Source of the DNA: Mesorhizobium sp. B2-1-1 | Lineage (GTDB): Bacteria > Pseudomonadota > Alphaproteobacteria > Rhizobiales > Rhizobiaceae | Length of the DNA: 64,000 nt | NCBI RefSeq assembly: GCF_006442975.2 | Contig: NZ_CP083954.1 | Location: 2,735,501 to 2,799,500 of the forward strand | Direction of reading: 5' to 3' | Part shown: one piece after another, positions 56,037 to 63,947 of the stretch | Layout of the letters: each line of letters starts with the position of its first letter | How positions within the stretch are numbered: the stretch's first letter is position 1 | Notes under the pieces: model-generated | Databases searched by the model: none | Told to the model about the DNA's origin: nothing | Seen by the model: the letters and a program-made list of their open reading frames with translations, nothing else | Translations under genes and position numbers: made by a program

Positions 56037-56200
56037 TTCCTCGCCCCCGCGAGGCGGGGAGAGGTGGCCGCGAAGCGGTCGGAGAGGGGGCCTTCGTAAG
56101 GCGCAGGCGCTTCTGCCGGAGAGTCCGGCACAGCTCGGCGCCATCCCCTCTCCGTCTCGGCTTCGCCGAGCCACCTCTCCCCACTTGGTGGGGCGAGGAA
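56037..56200. repeat. Large palindromic element
   Basis: TTCCTCGCCCCCG at the left matches the reverse words GGGGCGAGGAA at the right. GAGAGGGGGC and CCCCTCTCC form the inner pair, and GGTGGCCGCGAAGCGG and its variant GGCTTCGCCGAGCC are further inverted words. It fills the gap after the nozzle gene. Confidence 0.8.
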
Positions 56201-56244
56201 CCCAGGCTGAATCAACGCCGCGATCCTTCGCGCCTCCCTCTGCC

Positions 56245-56276
56245 CTGCCAATCTCCCCCACAAGGGGGATTGGCAG
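56245..56276. repeat. Palindromic element, short form
   Basis: CTGCCAATC and GATTGGCAG pair around a C-run/G-run loop, the same type as at 46937. Confidence 0.78.
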
Positions 56277-56315
56277 TTGCGCCCTCCGCCTATCCACCCA
56301 CAAGGAACCCATCCC

Positions 56316-56969
56316 GTGACCACATCCCCCCATGCCGAACAGCTCGGCAGGGCGCGGACGGCTGCCGACTACGCCGCCGTCATCGCCCTGCTCGATGCCG
56401 ACCTCAACGATGCGATCGCCCGCCGGCGCGGCTGCGAACAGGCCGAGGACCGCGCCGTTTTCGGCGACGGCGATCTTTCCGCCGCGCGCATCGCGCTGGA
56501 CGACTGCAACGACGTCGTCGCGCTGCTGGAGAAGATCATCGCGGCAGCGGACAAATGCCGTGCCGCGGCCGCCGCGGCAGAGGCGCGCGCCGCCGTCGAG
56601 GCGCTGGGCGGGCAAGCGAAAGCCAAGGCGGAGGTGCTGACCGAGCGCTGGCGCGCCGTGCGCCGCCTGGTCGAGCTGTTGCGCCAGGAACTGTTCGAGG
56701 CCGATGCGCTCGCCCGCGCGCTCGCCACCGCCAACGGCCTCTTCGACGCCGCCGGCATGCCTGACCTGAAGGTGAACCTGGCCGTTGCCCGCCGCGCCGC
56801 CATGGCCGGGCCGCGCGCGGCGGCGCCGGCGCGCCTCAGCCGCCCGGCGATCCAGGCCGACAGGCTGCTTCTGTCGTTCACCAACCCCGGCGGCGCGCTC
56901 GACCCGCGACCGGCGCTCGGCGCGCGGGCAGCCAGGAAAAACCCCATTGCCGCATCCCAGCGAGGCTGA
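56316..56969 (+). CDS. Ala-rich coiled-coil phage protein
   Basis: This 217-residue protein is almost wholly helical (DAIARRRGCEQAEDRAVF, LLEKIIAAADKCRAAAAAAE, LVELLRQELFEADALARAL), probably coiled coil. It lies between the nozzle gene and the core protein genes, so it may be an internal virion or assembly protein. The GTG start has AAGGAA eight bases before it. Confidence 0.65.
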   Translation: MTTSPHAEQLGRARTAADYAAVIALLDADLNDAIARRRGCEQAEDRAVFGDGDLSAARIALDDCNDVVALLEKIIAAADKCRAAAAAAEARAAVEALGGQAKAKAEVLTERWRAVRRLVELLRQELFEADALARALATANGLFDAAGMPDLKVNLAVARRAAMAGPRAAAPARLSRPAIQADRLLLSFTNPGGALDPRPALGARAARKNPIAASQRG

Positions 56970-56971
56970 CC

Positions 56972-57475
56972 ATGTGCACATTAGCCCTTCTCGGCACGGC
57001 CATCTCGGCGGGTGGCGCATTGATCGAAGGCCGGCAGCAGAGCCAGGCGGCCGGTTACCAGGCCAAGGCCTATGGGCAGCAGGCCCAGGCCGATGCGCAA
57101 AGTGCCGCCTTCGAACAGAGCCAGGAACGCCACAGGCAGGATCTCCTGCTTTCGCAGGCGCGGGCCCGGGCGGGCGCCTCCGGCGTCGGCCTGTCGGGCT
57201 CGCCCGCCGAGGTGCTGGCGGCCAATGCCAGGCAGGGCCAGCTCGACCTGAAGGCGATCCAGTACGGCTCGGCGCTGCGCCGGAACACTCTCGACAGCCA
57301 GGCGGCGCTCGCGCGCTACTCCGGCAGGCAGGCGGCGGCGGCGTCGATCTTCAAGGCCGGCGGCGGCCTCGTGTCCGGTCTCTCACGCCTCTACGACCCG
57401 ACCAGGGCCGTGACCTTCGGCAAGGGCGCCTTCCCGCCGGCGCCGGGCGGCGCCTTCACGGGAGGGCTCTACTGA
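56972..57475 (+). CDS. Internal virion (core) protein, T7 gp14-like position
   Basis: The 167-residue protein has a membrane-like N-terminus (LALLGTAISAGGALIEG), then a Gln/Ala-rich helical part (QQSQAAGYQAKAYGQQAQAD) and GVGLSGSPAEVLAANARQG, as in podovirus core proteins ejected into the cell. It overlaps the next gene by one base. Confidence 0.72.
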   Translation: MCTLALLGTAISAGGALIEGRQQSQAAGYQAKAYGQQAQADAQSAAFEQSQERHRQDLLLSQARARAGASGVGLSGSPAEVLAANARQGQLDLKAIQYGSALRRNTLDSQAALARYSGRQAAAASIFKAGGGLVSGLSRLYDPTRAVTFGKGAFPPAPGGAFTGGLY

Positions 57476-58188
57476 TGGCGACGATTCCACTCCAGCTTGC
57501 CCAGCGCCGGCTCGAGGCCGGCAATGGCGTTTCCTATCCCGAGGGGTCGCCGGCCGGCAGGGCGATGCAGGATCTTGGCGACGAGCTCTCGGCCGTCGCC
57601 GAGCGCTACCGGCAGATGAAGGAGCGGCAGGAGGCGTTCGACGCGGAGCTGGCGCGCCGCCGGTTCGCCGAGCGCATCGCGCAGGCGGAAGACGAGGTGG
57701 CGGCGAATGCGCCGGCCGACGGCAGCGGCCTGCACGATGCGATGTATGGCGAGGTCGACCCGCGCAGCGGGCAGGTGGTCAAGCCCGGCCTGTTCGACAC
57801 GCTGTTCGACGAGGCTCTGCCTGAGATACCGGAGAGCCAGCGCGCCGCTTTCGCCAGGCAGAAGGAGCCGATGCGCGCGGCCGGCTCGCCGCGCATGGCG
57901 CAGCGGCAGCAGGAGCAGCGCGATGAGTATGAGCTGGCGGAGTGGGCGAAGGTACAGGACGCTTCGCTCAGCGCCATCGCGCAGAGCGACCCAGACGATG
58001 GCGCAAACTTCGAGGCGATCCAGCAGAGCGGGCTCGACCTGATCGCCAACATGGGTAATCCGATTGCCCGGCAAGCTGCGGAAGTGGCCTGGCGCAGCAA
58101 CACAGCCCAGGCCCGCTCTGGCGCTAACCAGATGAGGCCAACGGATTCGGACGTGTGGCGCCGCAAAGACAAAACCCGCCCCTTTTAA
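57475..58188 (+). CDS. Internal virion-type protein, possibly truncated
   Basis: This 237-residue charged, helical protein (LARRRFAERIAQAEDEVAAN, RAAFARQKEPMRAAGSPRM) is at the place where related phages encode larger core proteins and a tail spike. The stop codon lies inside a strong terminator hairpin, and unrelated genes follow. It may be the remains of a larger gene, or a full small one; the length of the intact relative is unknown. Confidence 0.6.
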   Translation: MATIPLQLAQRRLEAGNGVSYPEGSPAGRAMQDLGDELSAVAERYRQMKERQEAFDAELARRRFAERIAQAEDEVAANAPADGSGLHDAMYGEVDPRSGQVVKPGLFDTLFDEALPEIPESQRAAFARQKEPMRAAGSPRMAQRQQEQRDEYELAEWAKVQDASLSAIAQSDPDDGANFEAIQQSGLDLIANMGNPIARQAAEVAWRSNTAQARSGANQMRPTDSDVWRRKDKTRPF

Positions 58189-58199
58189 GAGGCGGGTTT
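58172..58199. terminator. Bidirectional terminator at phage right edge
   Basis: AAACCCGCC and GGCGGGTTT form a perfect 9-base stem around a loop, with T-rich DNA on both sides (TTTC on plus, TTTT on minus). It contains the stop codon of the last phage gene and separates the phage block from the converging HEPN gene. Confidence 0.72.
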
Positions 58200-58340
58200 C
58201 ATTAACCACCGATGGTCATTAGCGTATTCTCCGTGTTGCCCTTCGGAGCGGAACTAAGTTGCACTCAACGTAGTGGCTCCCACTCTGCCATACAAGAAAT
58301 CCTTTTGCAAATAGGTTAACAAATTGAAACCTCATTTCGA

Positions 58341-59600
58341 TTAAGCGTGTTCGTATAGAATAATCTCCCCTGCCGCCCGGACTATGAGGTTGGACCAAGG
58401 ACGAAGTTTCTCATAGTTCGATCGAGTGGGGAGAATGACCGTGGCATTTTTGTCTTCGCGACCGTGGGCAAGGGCATTCCGTATTTTGCGCGCCGAATTG
58501 CAGATGTTCCGGACACCATTGTTCATGAAGTCGTCTTTGCTCTGTGTTCCCGCAATAAGGGCTCCGATTTCAAAGCCGCCGTCAAAGGTCTCCGTCTTAG
58601 AGAACATTTCCACATTGACCTCGATGAATTTCCAAAGGACGTGAGGATCCACGGCCTTCGCCATCACTGATTCGAAGCGCTGGTATTCATTTATCGTTGA
58701 AGACCTGACCGCAGCCAGCACGCGGTCTGCTGTCCCGCTGATGTCATCAAGTGCATGCGGCATCATCAACGCTTTTCTAACGGCGATTTTTGGGGCGTTC
58801 TCAACGAAAAAGAAAGCGGAATGCTCAATGATGCGGTAGGCATACAGAAATTTCCTGGCCGGTTCCGCAGTATCAGTTGCACCCCAGAATTGAAGCAACT
58901 CCGGGTCCAGCGGGCGAGCAGAAATTACAGAAGGAAATTTGTCATATCTGTACCGAGTCCCGACCTCGCTAGGGGCTTTCGGTATTTGGGGCGGATGGAT
59001 AATGACGCGAGGCGTTAGGGTATCGTAGTAAGACATAAAGAAATTCAAACAATTTAAAAATTCAATGATTTTGTCCTCTGAGTATTCGATGTCATCGATA
59101 TAAAAGCAAGCAGGCTTTCCGAATCTTGGATCTAGATCGACATCTAGATGGGTAGATAACGTGTAGTTGATGAATGAAAGTGTATTTCGGTAGCCATTGT
59201 CGGATGAGCCGAATGGTTTGATGACTGCCGATAGGGCTAAAAGTTCGTCGCTCGCGCCTTTAAACCCGCATTTGTGGACTTTATTATTGTAGTGAAAATC
59301 GAATTCGCGACCGAATACCTGACTAGTGTTAGGGCTTAGTGCGTATGCGGTCCAGAGAACTTCAAGTCTTCGGCTCTCGACGTGGAATATGGCGGATAGC
59401 CGCTCAGGAAAGATAAGTTTGTTAAGCGTCGAAATAATATCGTCAGGTTCGTGGTCCAGAGCTATTATAAGTGCTGCGTCACCCCAAGGGTTCGCTACAG
59501 CCAAAATTTCTTCACCCGCGAGGGATATCTTCTTCACTCCCGATTTCGGATTACTGTCCAAAAACGGCTTGAGCTTTTGTATCGCTTCGGCTTCTTTCAT
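58341..59600 (-). CDS. HEPN-motif protein, possible phage-defence RNase
   Basis: This 419-residue protein of low GC content has no phage relation. The C-terminal domain carries ARKIRNALAHGRED, with the R-x4-H catalytic pattern of HEPN ribonucleases. The N-terminal two-thirds (FHVESRRLEVLWTAYAL, GREFDFHYNN, ACFYIDDIEYSEDKIIEFL) resembles the Apea-type sensor architecture at the level of layout only. Such proteins abort infection by RNA cleavage. The ATG follows GGGAGG. It is just outside the phage genes and convergent with them. Confidence 0.7.
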   Translation of the reverse strand: MKEAEAIQKLKPFLDSNPKSGVKKISLAGEEILAVANPWGDAALIIALDHEPDDIISTLNKLIFPERLSAIFHVESRRLEVLWTAYALSPNTSQVFGREFDFHYNNKVHKCGFKGASDELLALSAVIKPFGSSDNGYRNTLSFINYTLSTHLDVDLDPRFGKPACFYIDDIEYSEDKIIEFLNCLNFFMSYYDTLTPRVIIHPPQIPKAPSEVGTRYRYDKFPSVISARPLDPELLQFWGATDTAEPARKFLYAYRIIEHSAFFFVENAPKIAVRKALMMPHALDDISGTADRVLAAVRSSTINEYQRFESVMAKAVDPHVLWKFIEVNVEMFSKTETFDGGFEIGALIAGTQSKDDFMNNGVRNICNSARKIRNALAHGREDKNATVILPTRSNYEKLRPWSNLIVRAAGEIILYEHA

Positions 59601-59779
59601 GCCCGCCCTCCCAGTGGCGCAAGAAAATGGCAACCATAAAGCAAAGTCAATTGGGAAATTAAAGGATTGCACCGGGCAAATTTGAATCCGACCAATGGCG
59701 AGAACCTGTATCGCTCCGCTTTCCATCACGTGTCCGCTTGCTCTATGTTAACTGAGGTTGCCCAGGTTTGGAGCCTTTC

Positions 59780-60373
59780 ATGTGCAATGACTACGAGCAG
59801 CATGTACTCTGGGCTGAATATTGCCGGATGATGGCATCACTTGCGCTCAAGATCCCATCCCACCAGACCGAACTCGATTTGCCTCAAGCAGACGACATCC
59901 GCATTAACGATCCGGCTCCATTAATGCGCGTCGCCGACGATGGCATTGAGCTCGCTTCTATGACGTTCGGGTTTCCGCCGTCGGGGCCAAAGGGTGGGCC
60001 TGTGTTCAACTTCCGCTCCGAAGGCCGGCAATTCGGGAGCAGCAAGCGTTGTCTCATTCCGGCGTCCGCGTTCTTCGAATTCACGGGCACGAAATATCCG
60101 AAGGCGAAACATCGCTTCACGCTGAACGGCTCGCCATTTATGGCTATCGCGGGACTTTGGCGTGAAGCCGTAGGCAATAAACCACCGACCTTCACCATGT
60201 TGACGACTGACCCCGGACCGGATGTCGCGCCGTATCACAATCGGCAGGTTGTGGTGCTCCAACCGGAGAATTGGGCGGCATGGATCAATTTGACGAAACC
60301 AGAGGCTGATCTGTTGCGTCCGCTTCGGGCGGGATCGCTTGCCGTGGAGACGGTGCGCCCCGAAAGCTCGTAG
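59780..60373 (+). CDS. SRAP/HMCES (YedK-like) protein
   Basis: The 197-residue SRAP protein has catalytic Cys2 (exposed after removal of Met), FNFRSE, Glu100 in FFEF and His153 in PYHNRQ. Known members crosslink to abasic sites in single-stranded DNA and protect them. The family HxR-M-P segment is altered here to HNRQVVV. The Met used puts Cys in position 2, which decides the start. Confidence 0.92.
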   Translation: MCNDYEQHVLWAEYCRMMASLALKIPSHQTELDLPQADDIRINDPAPLMRVADDGIELASMTFGFPPSGPKGGPVFNFRSEGRQFGSSKRCLIPASAFFEFTGTKYPKAKHRFTLNGSPFMAIAGLWREAVGNKPPTFTMLTTDPGPDVAPYHNRQVVVLQPENWAAWINLTKPEADLLRPLRAGSLAVETVRPESS

Positions 60374-60383
60374 AGTCCGACGA

Positions 60384-60647
60384 TCATTCCATGTCGGGCA
60401 CATCGCCGCTGACGAAAAGTGTCGTAGGCGGGCCGTAGTCGCCAATCGCGGGGTCGGCATCACGGCTCCATGCGATGACGCCCACATGTCTGGAAGCCAG
60501 CGCCTTAGCCGTACGAACCGCACGTTCCTCGCTTTGCTGATCTGTCGGGCCGTAGGCGGTAAACAGATCGCCCTCGTCGCCACGATCAAATGCGACGACG
60601 ACTATGAGCTTCGGCTTCCTTTGACCCGGTAAGACGTGGTCGGACAT
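60384..60647 (-). CDS. Small hypothetical protein downstream of a LexA-type box
   Basis: The 87-residue protein has LIVVVAFDRGDEGDLFTAYGP, RTAKALASRHVGVIAWSRDA and TLFVSGD. The layout suggests a small alpha/beta fold. The function is unknown. A LexA-type repeat lies 75 bases upstream, so it may be SOS-controlled. Confidence 0.65.
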   Translation of the reverse strand: MSDHVLPGQRKPKLIVVVAFDRGDEGDLFTAYGPTDQQSEERAVRTAKALASRHVGVIAWSRDADPAIGDYGPPTTLFVSGDVPDME

Positions 60648-60722
60648 GACTGCTCCTAACGACGCCGGTCGCTGCCGGCAAAACCAATGCGAGCCGCCTC
60701 CTGTGGCTGTGCTGCCGACTGT

Positions 60723-60737
60723 GAACGAAAAGAGAAC
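60723..60737 (-). promoter_or_regulatory. Candidate LexA box (GTTC-N7-GTTC)
   Basis: On the minus strand the DNA reads GTTC, seven bases, GTTC, the direct-repeat SOS box known for alphaproteobacterial LexA. It is in the gap between the minus-strand small gene (start 60647) and the plus-strand gene starting at 60813. Confidence 0.6.
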
Positions 60738-60755
60738 ATTGAGTCAAGACTGCTC

Positions 60756-60784
60756 TTGACGAGGAAGGAATTTGTTCCTTATTC
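60756..60784 (+). promoter_or_regulatory. Promoter with embedded palindrome
   Basis: TTGACG and TTATTC are spaced by 17 bases, and the spacer holds AAGGAA-N4-TTCCTT (60765-60780). Together with the LexA-type box just upstream it suggests a tightly controlled promoter for the gene starting at 60813. Confidence 0.5.
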
Positions 60785-60812
60785 CTGAATGGCATCTGAG
60801 CAGGAAAGAGCC

Positions 60813-61025
60813 ATGGGAAAGCGCCAGAACGCGCCGGCCGGCGAAGCTATGTCCGAACTGGAAAAGCTTGCTGAGCAGGCAATAGCCGCAGCCGGCGGCG
60901 ATGTCTTGGTCGCGTTGCTGAATGTCCTTGCCAGGAACAACGACCTTGAACGGGAACTCGGCTTGTCCCGGGCCGCAGTCTCGAACGGTTATTCTCGCGG
61001 CTGGCACAAGGCGCGCGTTCAATGA
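60813..61025 (+). CDS. Small helical hypothetical protein
   Basis: The 70-residue protein (MSELEKLAEQAIAAAGGDVLVALLNVLARNN in character) has a long helix and a final LSRAAVSNGYSRG that could be the end of an HTH. CAGGAAAG precedes the ATG; an ATG 24 bases upstream has no ribosome site. It overlaps the next gene by ATGA. Confidence 0.6.
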   Translation: MGKRQNAPAGEAMSELEKLAEQAIAAAGGDVLVALLNVLARNNDLERELGLSRAAVSNGYSRGWHKARVQ

Positions 61026-61483
61026 CCGAGACGGCAGAAGACAATTTCCGGATCGAAGTCTGGGATCGAGAGGAGAAAACCCACCTCGAAACCATATGCC
61101 GATCTCCGGACGCGATGGTCAGCCAGGCAGCTTGGCAGGCGGCCATTCGGCGTCGGCCCGGAATGCTGCTGATCCACTACAACAGCCGCCATGTCATGGA
61201 GAAGATCATCACTCCGGGCGAGGTAAAGATCCCGCCGCAGACTGTCATCAACGGCAGCATTCATGCCGGGTTGGACGTTTCACTTGGCGATCTGCGCGAA
61301 TGGCACATGTTGCGAGCTTGGTGCAAACGCTGCTCGCATTACGCCGAGGTGAAGCCGGCCGCGCTTATCCGGCGATACGGCAAGGGTGCGCTGTTCAGCA
61401 CTGTTGAGAGGGCGCTTGTCTGCACGAGCTGCGATCGAGGCGGTCCGGTAAGGTTGGAGATTCACAAGCTGCCGAGGAACTGA
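61022..61483 (+). CDS. Hypothetical protein with C-terminal zinc ribbon
   Basis: The 153-residue protein has an N-terminal globular part and CKRC...CTSC (about residues 106-144) in the pattern CxxC-x(30-35)-CxxC, probably a zinc ribbon. It is coupled to the gene before by ATGA. The function is unknown; similar zinc ribbons are frequent in rhizobial small proteins. Confidence 0.7.
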   Translation: MTETAEDNFRIEVWDREEKTHLETICRSPDAMVSQAAWQAAIRRRPGMLLIHYNSRHVMEKIITPGEVKIPPQTVINGSIHAGLDVSLGDLREWHMLRAWCKRCSHYAEVKPAALIRRYGKGALFSTVERALVCTSCDRGGPVRLEIHKLPRN

Positions 61484-61558
61484 CGGGTTTGGGTCTCTCC
61501 CTCTGCGATCCGCCGATTTTTGCGTTGAACCGACCACACGGTTTTGAAAGTCCCACAG

Positions 61559-61580
61559 CCCCGCTTTCGCGGGGTTTTTT
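61559..61580 (+). terminator. Intrinsic terminator before tail-fibre-like gene
   Basis: CCCCGC and GCGGGG form the stem with a TTTC loop, followed by TTTTTT. It lies only 15 bases before the ATG of the next gene, within what would be its leader. Confidence 0.8.
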
Positions 61581-61595
61581 CATGGAGCAAGCCTC

Positions 61596-62009
61596 ATGGC
61601 TCAACCTGCAACCGCCGCCGTTCGTTTGTTGGCCGGCGAACGCCAACCGGTGCGCTTGGCGACAACTGCTAACATCGCTCTCTACGGCTTGCAGACCATC
61701 GACGCCGTGGAGGTTCAGGTGGGCGACCGGGTGCTTGTCAAAGACCAGAAGAACGCCACTCAGAATGGCATCTATACGGCAAGCGACGGCCATTGGCGTC
61801 GTCCAGCCGACACATGCAGCCCGCGCGCCTTGCAGAGGGGCACTATGGTGTACGTCCGGGAGGGCGCGATTTCATCCCATTTGGTGTATGCCTTCGAAAC
61901 AGTCAGTCCGGTGGTAGGCGCCGATCCTATTGTGCTGTCTTGCCGGCTGTCGGACTACATATTGGGCGACGTGGTGGGCGCGGATAACTCTGCCATGAGC
62001 TCGCGCTAA
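61596..62009 (+). CDS. Phage tail-fibre/appendage-like domain protein
   Basis: The 137-residue protein has the repeated tail-fibre pattern VRLATTANIALYGLQTIDAV, then GDRVLVKDQKNATQNGIYTA and GHWRRPAD...GTMVYVREG. This pattern is usual at the N-terminal side of long phage fibres. Here it stands alone without a receptor-binding part, 3.4 kb from the phage block, so it is probably a relic or a free moron gene. Confidence 0.7.
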   Translation: MAQPATAAVRLLAGERQPVRLATTANIALYGLQTIDAVEVQVGDRVLVKDQKNATQNGIYTASDGHWRRPADTCSPRALQRGTMVYVREGAISSHLVYAFETVSPVVGADPIVLSCRLSDYILGDVVGADNSAMSSR

Positions 62010-62313
62010 GTCAGCAAGACAAATCGAGAGGGATATCGGCTCCTGGCTCCTTATCGGCACATTCGCCGACGCCGCCAACTCTCCGACGCGTTTGCGCGGG
62101 GAATCGGGTGTTGCCAGTATCCCGCCAACTCGGAGATCGGTCAGGCCTTGACGCTCGCCAGCACCGGACATACTTTCTATAAGCAAATTGCGTAGGGATC
62201 GCGTTTGCAGCCCGATGACGTGAAACTCATTCTGGACGCCGACATCTCGGAGGACCCATGCCTCCTCTTTGATGTCGTCACGCCGGATGGCGTGCTTCAG
62301 CTGAGAAGTGGAA
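62010..62313. other. Gap without a convincing gene
   Basis: A 45-codon frame from a TTG at 62205 (QPDDVKLILDADISEDP) is protein-like but has no ribosome site and ends inside the next frame. It may be the degraded 5' part of the following gene. Confidence 0.35.
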
Positions 62314-62553
62314 ATGGGCAGCAACCATCTGGTCGTCCGTGACCTCCATATTGGGGGCGATGCCCAGGTCCAATGGGGTTGGTCCAACTTGCGCAGGCTC
62401 GGTCGAGTGATCGCGGAGAAGCTTAATGTCGACTACATCGAACTTCATGGAGCGGTTCGGACAACGGGTGCGAACCCGGGACGTCGTCCGGGTGTCGTCA
62501 GGCTCTCCCGTCCGGCTGAGCCTCAGCTTTCTGCACGGCGCGAATACTCCTGA
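62314..62553 (+). CDS. Possible small protein overlapping HTH gene
   Basis: The frame reads VVRDLHIGGDAQVQWGWSN, RVIAEKLNVDYIELHGAV and RTTGANPGRRPG, which looks like real protein, but its 3' half overlaps the following HTH gene by 128 bases. It may be the end of a toxin or effector gene whose start is lost. The call is weak. Confidence 0.35.
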   Translation: MGSNHLVVRDLHIGGDAQVQWGWSNLRRLGRVIAEKLNVDYIELHGAVRTTGANPGRRPGVVRLSRPAEPQLSARREYS

Positions 62554-62947
62554 AGCTGCTCGGGTTCTCGTCAGGAGGCATCTGCCGCTGAGGACGGCCC
62601 ATGCGGTCCTCACGGAGATGGTCGATCACGGCAAGGCGTTCGTGACCGTTCCTTGCGTCGACGACCTGCGAGCACTGAAGGACGAACTCTCGTCCGCAGG
62701 AGTGATCGCGAAGGTTCATGCGCCGCGGCCGATAAGCGTTCGCGAAGTTCGGGATAGCACGAAGCTGTCCCAGGAGGCGTTCTCCGTGAGGTATGGCCTT
62801 GATCTGGCAACGCTTCGAAACTGGGAGCAAGGCCGCTCGGAACCGGATGCAGCTGCGAATACTCTCCTTTGGACCATCGCCCGGAATCCGGAGGCAGTCG
62901 AAAAATCGCTCGACATGGAGGACGAAGTGGCGGCGCCGTCTCCCTAG
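62426..62947 (+). CDS. Antitoxin-like HTH regulator with N-terminal L7/L12-like segment
   Basis: In this 173-residue protein, residues about 100-165 form an HTH of the HigA2/MqsA type (IREV-like start, LSQEAFSVRYGLDLATLRNW, EQGRSEPDAAA). The N-terminal part (EAARVLVRRHLPLRTAHAVL) recalls an L7/L12 C-terminal fold. The ATG follows GCGGAGAAG. No clear toxin gene is next to it, only the overlapping frame upstream. Confidence 0.65.
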   Translation: MSTTSNFMERFGQRVRTRDVVRVSSGSPVRLSLSFLHGANTPEAARVLVRRHLPLRTAHAVLTEMVDHGKAFVTVPCVDDLRALKDELSSAGVIAKVHAPRPISVREVRDSTKLSQEAFSVRYGLDLATLRNWEQGRSEPDAAANTLLWTIARNPEAVEKSLDMEDEVAAPSP

Positions 62948-63620
62948 TAGTCCAAACCATGGTTGCCGACCGTCTCGACCGCTCCGGCAATCCATATCTG
63001 GTTGGCTTTGCTGCTGCTGCCACCCATCTCCACCGCGTTCTCCTTGCGCCGATATGGGATGGCGGACTCGTCCACGTCGACAGTTCCGAAAAGCGGTGTC
63101 CGGTTCACCATTGCCCGCCGGAGCTTGCGGAGCACCAGCCGGCGGTTTTGTAGGAGACACCCGGCTCAGGTTGGAGCTGCAGCGCTGAAATGGAGTTGGA
63201 GTGCGGCGCCCTCAGATAGGAACCATTTGCGCAGCGGTGGGTGCCTGCCCTGCATGACGGTCCCAGCGATCATGGAGGCTGTTTCCAGCACCCAGGCCTG
63301 TCCCTTTGCCTGCGCATCCGAAGCCACGGCCGAGCCTCGAGGCGCCATGCTTTTCCGGAATCGCAGCATGGGCATGTGAAGCCGCCCGGCCAGCGCTTGT
63401 TGAACAGGTAGTCGGCGCTCCACGAACTCCTCGATCGACGGTGGGTTGTCGTTCTTCCACCGGGAGAGCTAGTTCCGACACCCAATTTCCTGATGGGTGA
63501 ATTTCTGGCCAGTCGGCGCCCGATGGCCGAAGAATACAATTTTAAGCAAATGTTTCCGGATTGGTCTATTCTGTTACCTGGGGGCAGTTCAGGTGCAATA
63601 CAGCGGAAACACCCACGGAA
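62944..63620 (-). pseudogene. Degraded IS1595-type transposase
   Basis: Pieces in different frames follow the IS1595/ISXO2 order. First comes RWPGGFTCPCC...KAWRL (the zinc-ribbon N-domain), then TAGTVM-type words in MIAGTVMQGRHPPLRKWFL, then LRKLRRAMVN and FGTVDVDESAIPYR with the first DDE-type Asp. The middle and the end are missing, and several frameshifts are present, so it is inactive. Confidence 0.72.
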
Positions 63621-63755
63621 CACCTTGGCTTTAGGGTTGCCAGTGCACTTCGATGGCGCAGCTGGCAGCTCTGCGATGTATAATTTTAGCTAGGCGTAAA
63701 CTTTGGCATGTTCGTTGCACCTTACCCCTTGAGGGGGCCACAGGGGTTGGAACCG

Positions 63756-63947
63756 ATGTATCGAAATGACACAGAACTGTTCGCGCGGGCGAGCGCGCGG
63801 GGCATTACGATCTATCAACGCTCGAAAACGGTGTGGATCGCGGCCGGAAGCTACCGGGACCGCGACTATGCGGTGAAGGGGCGGACACCCGCCCTTGCGC
63901 TCGCCTTGTGGAAGGAGGCCACCAGATACAGCGGGTCGGGACTTTAG
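63756..63947 (+). CDS. Small hypothetical protein
   Basis: The 63-residue protein (RGITIYQRSKTVWIAAGSYRD, then GRTPALALALWKEATRY) has a beta-hairpin and a helix, and a Trp-Lys-Glu-Ala helix often seen in small rhizobial proteins. The function is unknown. It lies at the window edge after the transposase remnant. Confidence 0.45.
   Translation: MYRNDTELFARASARGITIYQRSKTVWIAAGSYRDRDYAVKGRTPALALALWKEATRYSGSGL

Larger units (their letters stand above)
42843..58199. mobile_element. Decayed podovirus-type prophage
   Basis: A single plus-strand series of virion genes is present: terminase small and large, acyltransferase-like protein, portal, Bbp19-like protein, scaffold, capsid, tail tubular A, tail tubular B and three core-type proteins. 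The order and families point to a short-tailed phage. No integrase, repressor, replication or lysis genes and no tRNA-linked att site are visible. terL is interrupted, the last gene may be shortened, and chromosomal-type genes and palindromic repeats lie between the phage genes. It is most likely a defective, long-resident prophage. Confidence 0.8.

Noticed and set aside
42843..56276. CRISPR-like repetition
   Set aside because: The repeats are palindromic, vary in length, and are kilobases apart with genes between. There are no regular spacers and no cas genes.
54615..57020. 801-codon open frame on the minus strand opposite the nozzle and core genes
   Set aside because: It spans several real plus-strand genes and an intergenic repeat, so it is a composition artefact.
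43060..58188. Gene transfer agent cluster
   Set aside because: The order portal, scaffold, coat, tail tubular A and B is that of short-tailed phages. The HK97-type capsid, protease and tail genes of known alphaproteobacterial GTAs are absent.
53568..58188. Diversity-generating retroelement, as in phage BPP-1
   Set aside because: No reverse transcriptase gene and no template/variable repeat pair were seen anywhere in the window.
58200..58340. tRNA-type attachment site at the right phage edge
   Set aside because: No cloverleaf-like sequence was found at either edge, and no long direct repeat joins the two edges.
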